A stretch of DNA of 64,000 bases from Elmis aenea (lineage: Eukaryota; Arthropoda; Insecta; Coleoptera; Elmidae): NCBI GenBank assembly GCA_947652605.1, contig OX393577.1, positions 2,542,868 through 2,606,867 on the forward strand, given 5' to 3'. Of this stretch, positions 12,735 through 21,929 are shown one piece after another. Both the position numbers and the translations under genes were made by a program. A model generated the notes under the pieces. The model saw only the letters and a list, made by a program, of their open reading frames with translations, was not told the origin of the DNA and did no database searches. The stretch's first letter is position 1. Every line of letters begins with the position of its first letter.

Positions 12735-13210
12735 ATTTAAAAAAATATGTTCTTCTTCGGTTCCTCTTGTACGTTTCTGTGTCGAGGTATGCTTTTCTAT
12801 TTCTGTATTAAGTTCCTCCACTCCTTCCTATCGTTAGCTAATTGTGGCACATCTCTCCAGCTAACCCCTTTTTCTTCTAGTCTCTGCCTCACTTCTTTTT
12901 CCCATGTTATTCTTGGTCTTCCTCTATTTCTTTTTCCCTCCATCTTCATGTTCCTTCCTATTTTCGCGTAACTACTTTCTGGCATGGGTAGTAGATGTCC
13001 AAGTCATCTTAATTGATTCGTCTCCATCTTTTTCTTAATATCTGTTACTCCTAAGTTATTTCGAATTTTTTCGTTACTGTTTTTATCGATCAGTCTACAT
13101 CCCTCTATTCTTCTCAGAAATCTCGTTTCCTGTACCTGTATTCTTTGTTTTTGTTCTTGTGTTAGTGTCCAAGTTTCTCAACTGTACGTGAGAATAACTC
13201 CTTAAATTAA
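12735..13210 (-). mobile_element. RTE-like LINE 3' end (family shared with 56875-57150)
   Basis: The minus-strand open stretch 12797-12985 carries the terminal LINE signature MPESSYAKIGRNMKM, then GKRNRGRPRITWEKEVRQ, then VSWRDVPQLANDRKEWRN. Upstream (to about 13210) the reading frame is degraded. The 3' tail (ATAGAAAAGCATACCTCGACA and onward) is the same as at about 57090-57130, showing two copies of one family. No polymerase domain remains. Confidence 0.8.
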
Positions 13211-14399
13211 TTTCCCCATCTTTCGATAATTTATTTTTCTGTTGTCAGTATTTTTCCCTGTTTATCCGTTATTTGCTTTGATGTATGGTTTTTATCTTTT
13301 CTTAGGTTTTTTAATACATTGTAGAAAAGTTTTTGATTGCTCGCATAATGTTCTTCCATTCTTTTTCCAAGTTTTTGCTTTTGCTTCTAGCACAATCCGT
13401 TTAGCCTTTTCTCTTTGTTGTTTATATTTAATACAAAAAAATACATTAGAGGTAGTAAATGAAAATGTTTTTAAATATTTCAAATTTGGTTTAAATGTTT
13501 CAAAATTGTCTAGCAGAAGGAACAAAAGTTTTATTTTAAGTAATTAAAAATTTGTTTTGTTACTATTAAACAAACTCTTCCGATAGCAAATTGCATTTTT
13601 GTAAATTCGCAAATAATTTATTTTGTTAAGTTTCAATATGTTTCGTTTTATTAAAAACTGTTTCACAGTATTCGGAACGATTACTTGTTTAAAGAAATGG
13701 TTGTGAACGTGTTTATAGGATCATTTTCGAAGTAAGTACAATTTTAATTGGAATTTGAAATACAACTTTTTTAATTCATTATCCCAAGGATACCCGGTCT
13801 CTGACGCAAATATTTGGTCTTGTTCATGATAGGGTAAATGACGTCAACAAAGCTGGTAAACAGGTCATAATATTGTATATACGTGTATACAAACAAGTTT
13901 ACAAACAAAAGTCGAGATAAATATAGCAATAAACAACCAAGATCTTGTAAAAATGTATAGTTATTTACAACAACGGAACAAACCTTTCGTTAAATAAAAA
14001 TTAAACGCAATTGTATGATAATTAAAAACAGCAAAAACCGAATAAATTATAAAAAAAAATCAAATTTACCATTATATCGTAAAAGACTAATCAAAAATTT
14101 TTTTTTGCAAATAACAGAATTTTTATTTTACTGAACTGTAGACTAAAAAAGTTAATTATTGGAGCTTTTATCACTAGCTTCCTTGAAAATCGTTGCAGAA
14201 CGTCCATTAATAGTTTTTAGCCTTTTATTTGCCCTGAAATGGCTCGTAGAGTACTACATCCTTTGTTGATAAACATTTAAATTTAAATCCGTAAGTTTAA
14301 CACGCGACAAAGACCGATCGATATAGAATCCCTGATGATGGATGCAGTTATGTATGAAACGTGAGGTACGATCAGGGTTGCTTTAATCAACCGTTTGAG
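13211..14399. other. Gene-free AT-rich stretch
   Basis: No gene recognised. A TGACGTCA palindrome (CREB/ATF-type site) lies near 13849. The rest is low-GC spacer. Confidence 0.5.
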
Positions 14400-14700
14400 G
14401 AGAATAATCGCCGAGAATTTAGCAAGTGTTCAAGGTGTGTGCAAGGCGAATTTGTAATTCTCGTATATTGAGGTACGATTGTAACGACAGGTTAACAGTG
14501 GCCAGCGAACGGACAAGGGCAGGTAGCTTAGCTCGGAATGCGGCGGAGATTGGAGCGGTGGCGCCGGCTAGTCTGGCGCACACCTGCATGCACGGCCACC
14601 GTGTGAACCGTTTGCCCGGGGCATCGGTTCACCCACATCACTGCTTAGCAATCAGCATCACCGACTGTAGTGCTCTGGACCAGTCCGGCCTACACTAGAA
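14400..14700. promoter_or_regulatory. GC island, candidate cis-regulatory module
   Basis: About 300 bases are clearly GC-richer than the flanks. They include a CACCTGC proneural-type E-box at 14581-14587, GGTGGCGCCGG, and the near-palindrome CACGGCCACCGTG shared with the 4.4-kb island. The segment GTGAACCG...CGGTTCAC (about 14600-14632) can form a hairpin. An open frame through it (14426-14698) has no recognisable domain and I do not call it coding. Enhancer function is inferred from composition and motifs only. Confidence 0.4.
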
Positions 14701-15453
14701 TGATTTACCGATTGTTTGATATACGGTGCCTGCACACTGCGTTATCCTGTTTGATTATTTTGCAAATAAACACCTGATGCATTCTGCTCTGTTTTGCTCA
14801 TGTTCGAACTGGTTTAGAACGAGGATAATGCAAGTCGTTGCTTGGCATGGATAAGCGAGCGGTGATGCAGCAGTACAATATCTGGAATGCAGCCCTTGGT
14901 CCTTCGGCTTATAACAAGTGAAAGTGCTGAATTTTAAAAAAATGTTTCTACTGATTTAGACAAGAATGTTGCAGTTTGTTACTTGCATAAATATGCGAAG
15001 ATGTTTACGTACAAAAAATGCAATGCATTCATAAATCATCTGATACTATGAAGCCTTTGGGGGAGTATTATATATGTTATTTCTGCGTCTGTTTGTTTGG
15101 GGCTTAAATATCTAATCGATTTGGATGAAATCTGATATGTATTATCTCTCATAATGAACAGGGTAGTCCAAATTCTAAATATTTACAGTGTTTGTCAGTA
15201 ACTACAATGGTTAGCAAACCTCCTTACTAAATTTTCACCTGTTTATTGGATTATTAGTAGCGCTGTTTTCCGCTATAGACGAAATTTAAACTATTCTCAA
15301 CTTAGAAAATATAACTTTTTTGTGTTCACAAAATGAACAAAATGTTATAAAGGATTTTGATTGATAATTTTGACATTTTGTTACGATATTAGTTTTTGAG
15401 ATATGACGCAAACATAAAATGTTTATACGGGACCCACAGAAGGTCATGACTTT

Positions 15454-15461
15454 ATTAAATC
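15454..15461. repeat. hAT target-site duplication, left
   Basis: ATTAAATC immediately precedes the CAGGGCCGG terminus and is repeated perfectly at 17054-17061. An 8-bp duplication is diagnostic of hAT insertion. Confidence 0.95.
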
Positions 15462-17053
15462 CAGGGCCGGATTATGGCCTAGACAAAAAAGACAAATGTC
15501 TAGGGCCCGCATACAAAGGGCCCGGCCGGCAGTCGGTCAAAATAAAAAAATAATAAATAGAAAATACGCGCGGTTTGATAATACCGCCGGACGCTGGTAG
15601 TTCACTTCACATTGTGTAGGAAGGTCCCGGAATTTACCGAATCACATTCACACGTCATGCAGATTGGCGACGCCGGCTCAGCGTCTTTATTCTTCATTAG
15701 TGAAACATTTTAGTATGAACTTGTGAACGGCACGCAGCGATGCAGCACATAAAGAATCTCTTTTTGTTTTTCTTATTATTTCTGCGTCCTAAGCGAAGTT
15801 CTTTGTAGTGTAGTTTTTGTTTTTGCTCTTTGAAACATATTAGTTATATACGTAGATAAATACCTTTCCATATAACAAGTAAGTTTAATTTTTGCTAGAA
15901 AATGAGTTACCGTAACGCTAGCGGCCACGAAAAAACGAAGAAAAAACTAAAGAGAGAAGAGGAAATCAGAAAACAAAAAAATGCTATGTTAAATTATATT
16001 AAAGAAAAACTACTAGGCAGCGATCAGATTGGCGAGCCCTCAGTAAAACAAGGCGGAAGTGAAGAAAATACTAAAAAAGATATAGAAGAAGTGCATATAA
16101 TAAATGTAGATCAATTAACTGATGATAATCAAGAACAAATAAAACAAGAAGAATGTGTCGAAAATAGCGAAAATGAAAATGAAGAAATCGACATAAATGA
16201 TTTACATAAGATACACTATGATACTCAATTCTTAAATGTAATAAAAAATATGGATATTTCTTCATGGGCCCAGGATTTACCAAGTAAATCTTAAGATTAC
16301 ATTCTTAAAAACAAACCACCTTCTAATATTTCACTTATTTATACGGCTAAAAAGGTGGTAAAAGAGGGAGGTAAAGATGTATCAAGATCGCTGAAAGAAA
16401 ATATATTTTTTCGAACCAAAGCAAATAGCGAAAAAATTGCTAGAGAGTGGCTAGTTTATAGTGCTATCAGTAAAGCAATTTATTGTTATGTTTGCAAAAT
16501 ATTTTCGGGGAAACATACAACTTTAACAGAAGGATACAGTGACTGGAAGAATGCATCTGTAAGATGTCCAGGAATATGAAAATTCGATAGATCATAGAAA
16601 TTCGATCAAAATATTACTAACAAGAAGGGCCTATTGACACCAATATTGCAAAAGCTCATTTAGAAGAAAAAAAATATTGGAGAAAAGTTCTGCAACGTGT
16701 AGTCGCAACAATTAAATTAAATTTTCTGGATATTCCCAAAGTGGAAATTATGTTGGAGGAAATACTGGTTTATTTTTACCGTTAAATAGTAATTAATACA
16801 CTATTTATAATATGTATATTTTAATTTTATTTGCTAATATGTGCGACATACTCGTAATGACAATATTAAGATTTATTGTTTTTTCTATTAAAAACTATTT
16901 TTTTATTATGCTTTTTAATTTTTATGTATTTTTACGCAATAAAGTCCTATTTTTTTTGTTAATTGGTGAAAGTTTAATTCTAATTAACCTCAGCCCCGTG
17001 GGGCCCGGAGAAAAAAAATGTCTAGGGCCCCACAAAAGGTTAATCCGGCCCTG
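15462..17053 (+). mobile_element. ZMYM1-like hAT element, ends intact, internally deleted
   Basis: The 1,592-bp element is bounded by terminal inverted repeats CAGGGCCGGATTA/TAATCCGGCCCTG and a perfect 8-bp duplication ATTAAATC. Just inside each end is a shared TGTCTAGGGCCC block. It contains the N-terminal half of a ZMYM1-like (TTF-type zinc finger) transposase, but the catalytic core and hAT dimerisation domain are missing. The coding part is followed at once by AT-rich 3' sequence. It is therefore a non-autonomous deletion derivative. The intact ends and perfect duplication suggest a fairly young insertion. Confidence 0.92.
15902..16788 (+). pseudogene. ZMYM1-like hAT transposase, N-terminal remnant
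   Basis: The remnant starts MSYRNASGHEKTKKKLKREE, followed by an acidic linker ending IDINDLHKIHYD. An in-frame TAA at 16292-16294 interrupts it, and the same frame continues to 16579. That part includes a TTF-type zinc-finger segment with REWLVYSAISKAIYCYVCK, then FSGKH, then YSDWKNASVR. After a frameshift, the conserved HRNSIK and GPIDTNIAKAHLEEKKYWRK segments and VLQRVVATIKLN appear, to a stop near 16788. Order and motifs match ZMYM1-like and TTF-domain hAT proteins. One nonsense codon, at least one frameshift and loss of the DDE core make it inactive. Confidence 0.85.
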
Positions 17054-17061
17054 ATTAAATC
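17054..17061. repeat. hAT target-site duplication, right
   Basis: ATTAAATC is identical to 15454-15461 and directly follows the CCGGCCCTG terminus. Confidence 0.95.
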
Positions 17062-17389
17062 GGATGTTTTTTAGCTCCTAAAACATATCCATATAGTTTT
17101 ACATCTTTGTTGCTTGCACACTGCGTTATCCTGTAGCCTGCTCAAAATTTCATAATCATTGTATGCTATAGAATCAAAAAATGCTTTTTGTAGCCAAAAT
17201 ACGCCAGTTAACGATCGTATCAAAGTTAATCTAAGCTGTAGGAATAATATATCAATGTACCTACTACACAATATATTTTAGAACTGTTCCTAGATACGTA
17301 CTTGTTCTGTTGCGTTTTGGATTATTTCACTTGTGTTTAAACACTGTTAAAACAACACGCAGTGTTGAAAATGTAAAAGGGGTACATAA

Positions 17390-17590
17390 AAGACAAAAAG
17401 ATGGGACCAACATATCGATGGAACGGAAGAAGATCGACTGGTAAGAATAGCCAGATATGAATCACTTTTGGGAATAAACCTCGTTGGGCGATCGAGAAAA
17501 AGATAAAAAGACAACTTAGTAACTTAACGAGACAGATCAAAGGTAGAACAGCCCAAAACCTACTTAGGAAGAAAGAAGACTACCAAGAAT
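17390..17590 (+). mobile_element. LINE C-terminal fragment, third family
   Basis: Plus-strand translation with stops reads RWDQHIDGTEEDRLVRIARY, then LVGRSRKR, then a degraded KVEQPKTYLGRKKTTK end. This resembles the terminal region of insect LINE ORFs (RW...ED.RLVKIARD...GRPRKRW). It is distinct in sequence from the other LINE tails in this window. The fragment is short and broken. Confidence 0.55.
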
Positions 17591-18516
17591 TTTTTTTCTC
17601 TTGTTTAGTCACAATTATTAATTTTGTCAACTTTGAGTTATTTAACGTGATTGAAGTTTGGATTGAATAAGTATAATGAACGTATGATTTGTATTTTTTA
17701 CGAGTTCATAAAAAAATTAATTTATAATAAGCAAATAATACTTCAGTATTTTAATTGATATTTGTAATGTATTAACTGTTCATATAATGTACACACTATT
17801 GGTGTTAGCGAAAAGATCTCACGTGGCAACGGAGATCAAGCTATGCTATAAATCTGATAACGCACGTGTGTATCTCGAAAAATTGGCCCGGAGGCGTTTA
17901 TTATTATTGAAGATATCCTACAAACACTTTAAGTTTGGAATACCCTATCCATAATTATGTATGTGCTGATGAAATTTTTGCTAGAAATCTGTCATCCATA
18001 TACACACAATTTCATGTTGACGGTTCCCACTAACATAAAAATAATTTACTATACTCACAATTTTCTTTCATCTAACACTTTATTAGTGAGTAAATATTTA
18101 AAATACGAATTTAGGTAATTAATGAAGACCGTATAAATATTTTTGTTAAAAGGAACGACGCAAGTAGTTAAGGCTTGGCTGCCATAAGAAGTGTCATTGC
18201 AATAAAAAAGTTGAAGGTTTTAAACGGCTTCTGCAATTCCGGTTTCTAGTATAGGAATTGTGCAAAATGATTTAAAACCGAGCACTTTATGTATTTGTAA
18301 ATTGAAACTGTACATAATAACGTTATTAATATTGCATCGTTGCATCGCTTCCTTTTCATTTCTAATTTTAATTTGTTTATTCATGGAAAACATGTCGTTT
18401 TTTTAGAACAGTTTTTTAGTTGTTCTAAAATTGCAGTCATAACCTGGGTTGCAAATAATCCGTTACTTGAACTAAAAAAACGATAATAAAAATACAAATT
18501 AAACGTTGGCTTGATT
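17591..18516. other. Gene-free AT-rich stretch
   Basis: No gene or structured repeat recognised. Confidence 0.5.
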
Positions 18517-18524
18517 CTCTAGTG

Positions 18525-19347
18525 CAGCGGTTCTAAACCAATTCCCATCAATGTACCCCTGACCTCACTGTGAAGCGTCAGGTACCCCTTGTAAATTAGC
18601 CTATTTCAAAAGAACTTTATTTATGCATAGACACAGTGTAAAATATATTAACTGCGAAAATTGTCGATTCTTGCTTTCCACCAATAAACTTTTCCGGGCA
18701 TTGTATTTGACACATACCTCCTGCAAAACCTTCACGTCCCCCTTGGGGTCCAGGGACCTGTCTAAGGTATTAATGTTATCATCCAAATATGCGGTATATA
18801 TTGCAAAAGAGGTACCGACGCTTGGGCGTCTTGCTAAAATTGACAAAAACAGCTTTGACTATGTTAGCTAAACAGGCCCAGGTAATTTTAGAACCATGAC
18901 TTTAATAATTTTCTAGTTATTGTATCTTGTTGTCTTACGGTATTAATGTTATCGTCCATATATACGCTATTTGCAAAAGAGGTACCGACGCTAGGGCATC
19001 TTTTGCTAAAATTGACAAAAACGACTTCGACTATGTTAGCTAAACTTGCCCAGGTAATTTTAGAACCATGACTTCAATAATTTTCTAGTTATTGTATCTT
19101 AAGGAAATGGTTTTAATCAGTTTCTATCAATGTACCCTTTGGCCTCACTGTGAAACGTCATGTACCCCTTGTCAGTTGGTCCATTTTAAAAGAACTTTAT
19201 TTATGCATAAAACACACAATGTAAAAATATTTAGCGCGAAAATGGTTGGTTCTTGCTTTCCAACAATAAATTTTTCCGGTCATTGTATTTGACACGTACC
19301 CCCTGTAGAAGTTTCACGTCCATGGACCACCTGGTTTAGAACCCCTG
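18525..19347. mobile_element. Non-autonomous hAT element with tandem internal units
   Basis: The 823-bp element has terminal inverted repeats CAGCGGTTCTAAACC/GGTTTAGAACCCCTG and a perfect 8-bp duplication CTCTAGTG (18517-18524 and 19348-19355). Internally it has the pattern A-B-B-A. Two related segments of about 240 bp at the left and right ends (sharing CCTCACTGTGAA, AGAACTTTATTTATGCATA and TCTTGCTTTCCA) flank two tandem units of about 163 bp (18766-18928 and 18939-19100). No intact ORF belongs to a transposase. It is likely a rearranged or nested MITE. Confidence 0.88.
18766..19100. repeat. Two tandem 163-bp units inside hAT MITE
   Basis: Each unit starts GGTATTAATGTTATC and ends TTCTAGTTATTGTATCTT. 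They are separated by about 10 bases and differ by scattered substitutions and small gaps, so one duplicated from the other after insertion or within the master element. Confidence 0.85.
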
Positions 19348-19355
19348 CTCTAGTG

Positions 19356-20771
19356 AGTGCCATTAAACGTGCTTTGAATAAAGTCTAGATATTTAAATAC
19401 TATTGACATGAAACGCAAAACTATTTTACTCAAAGTTTGTTTTTAAACAACGCGCTGCGCTTATGTTATTTTAAATAATTACATGGGATTATCTAATTTA
19501 CAGCAAATTGTGATAATTATAAAATGCGTTGTTTTTGTAAACTATTATTAGTGGTTTGCCTTGTATCTGCTGCGTAATATTTTCCTAAATTCCATAACAG
19601 TTAATAGCATTAAAGTAGTGTGTTACAAAAACTAGATTGAAATAACAATTAACATTTCTGTCGTGGAGCCGTAATAGTCTCATATTCCCAGGTGTGAAAA
19701 AGTTTACCTCATAACTTGCACATATATAGCTATCGACTTATCACACCGTTATGTGTACGTGTTTCCTGGAAATTAATATATATTTTTACTTCGCATGTTA
19801 AAAATGTATACGCTCGGAAAATGAATCTAGCCAGATATGCGTACTTTCATTTCATTTAGCTGTTATTCGGTATCCTGGTTGGATGTGCTGAATAGTCCTG
19901 GAGGGTTGGCTGAAAACATCGATCGTCAGCCATGTTCATCCTGTAACCAACCGACTAATACTGATTCTTGCCAGTTTCCATAGAAACACAGCTAAATTAC
20001 TGAAACAGGATTGTTGGGTGCCTCAATATTACCAAATATTTAAGTCAAATCACTGTTGTTACAAATAAATTGAGCTGCTTTTTAACAGGGTTTTAATTAA
20101 GAGCTAAGATTGATTTTATACTATGTTAATAAGTACTGAGTGTTGCTTTAAAGAAGCACTATTAAAATCAGATCACTATGGGGAAATCCAGATAAATTAG
20201 CAAAAGTTATACATAATAGAATAACTCAACTGTTAGCGATATTCAGATGTCTTGAAAATAGTGTTGTTAGACTTATCACTAGTACCTTTAGATGTGCAAT
20301 AATTTTATCTTTCTATTGGTACCATTTAGCTTTCCTGCTTTAAAAAGTTTTAAAAATACAACGAAAGGAAATTTAATTTTTTTTTTAATTATCGTTAAGT
20401 AGGTAAGAAAAATAGTGCAGTTACTTTTTTAATGGGCACCTTAATAAATTACGACGAATAAAAACGCAATTGAATTAAAATTAGCGTTTAATTTATTATA
20501 AGTAATTACACATATATTACTTATAAACTGACATACTTAAGCACCGTATTTAATTTATACTGAAAACTTCAATTATTGCATCCGCAAACCTATTTCGCCA
20601 AATAAACAACTGGAAACTTAACTACCAACTACTCGTCTTGTTTTACTTCCGCCAGATTTATTTTTCGATACAGTTAGAACAATATATGCACGTAAGAAGG
20701 TTTTTAGTTAATTAAATTAGTGCAGTATTTTTGGTAATATAAATTTTAGATGGTTTTTAAAATAAAATATA
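19356..20771. other. Gene-free AT-rich stretch
   Basis: Nothing coding recognised. AT-rich spacer without clear repeats. Confidence 0.5.
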
Positions 20772-21301
20772 CAGGGTGGTCCACATAGAAGGACCACTAT
20801 TGGGATCTCGTAAACAGTAAGAGCTACAAAGAAGTTTAAATTAGACAAATTGTTCCATTTTCGTAGAACTATTCAATGATGCTTTAATTTTATAATTTTT
20901 TAGAGGAAAGGGGGGCCGCCGTTGTCTATTGCTTCCGCGGAGCCCGAATTTTCTGTGAACGGCCTTTGACCAACAAGGGTTTCTATTTAAAAAATTTAAG
21001 TTTACTCATATCTTAAAAATCAAGGTTGCTAAAAAAATTTCAATTTTGTTTTTAAATTAAGCAAAAAAATCTATATAAAAAACCTTTATAACATTTTGTT
21101 CTATTTTAATAAATAAAGAAGTTGTAGTAAATTTTGATAAACGATGAAATTTCATTTTTCGTCTGTAGTGCCAAAATGGAACTCGATATAAAAAATCTGA
21201 TAACATAGGCGTTCTTTTCTTAAAAGCATAGCCTAAGAGATCGATATTAGATGTTCGCCAACTATTACGGTAACCGAGACATTCGAATTTGGTCCACCCT
21301 G
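20772..21301. mobile_element. CAGGGTGG-ended MITE, 530 bp
   Basis: Inverted ends CAGGGTGGTCCA (20772) and TGGTCCACCCTG (ending 21301) delimit the element. It encloses a GC-rich patch (about 20905-20975) and AT-rich sequence. Short open frames inside show no transposase similarity. The superfamily is undetermined because no clear target duplication is visible. Confidence 0.7.
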
Positions 21302-21539
21302 TACCTACTGACAATTTAGATTTGGTTAACATAAATAAATTTAAATATGCTTTTCTTTTGTGAAGGTGTCGATGTAAAAATTCTCCGTCGAACCAGATCG
21401 AACGTTGTTAAATGTTTGCATTGCATCATGAATAATTTACAAAGGCGTTAAAGATGATTTATAACGGATTTGTCGATGAACAAATGGTTTTGAACTGTAA
21501 TATTAGGTTACTATTTTAACCAAGCGCATTAGATGCCTG

Positions 21540-21608
21540 CACGTGCGCTTCCATGCACTAGTGCACGTGTCTTCGTTAGCTTAATGAGACAGCCTTGTTG
21601 GCCACGTG
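21540..21608. promoter_or_regulatory. Cluster of three CACGTG E-boxes
   Basis: Perfect CACGTG hexamers occur at 21540-21545, 21564-21569 and 21603-21608, within 69 bases of a locally GC-richer segment. CACGTG is the class B E-box, bound by Myc/Max, Clock/Cycle and Hairy-type bHLH proteins. Function is inferred from clustering only. Confidence 0.4.
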
Positions 21609-21929
21609 CATCATTCGGACCCTATCCTCCACGAATTATTGAGAGCAATTTTATATTATAGCTTCAAATATAAACTATGAAAATAGGATTCCTCGTACAC
21701 ACATGTGTGGGTAGATCAAAAATAATATTTTGTTACTCACTGCTTATCTGTTTGCAATATACAAGTATTTTAACAAATTTTTTTGAAATTTTTAGTATTT
21801 GATTATAATATAAGCACATCAAAATCTATTAACTATTTAAAGAAAATTTTAATATTTTTCTAAAATATATTTTTATTGTTTTGTGCTACCATTAGGTTTT
21901 AAAACCAACAGAATTTCATATACATACAT

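Noticed and set aside
14426..14698. 90-codon ORF in the GC island as a gene
   Set aside because: Composition follows local GC content, there is no domain, and the region has regulatory-type motifs.
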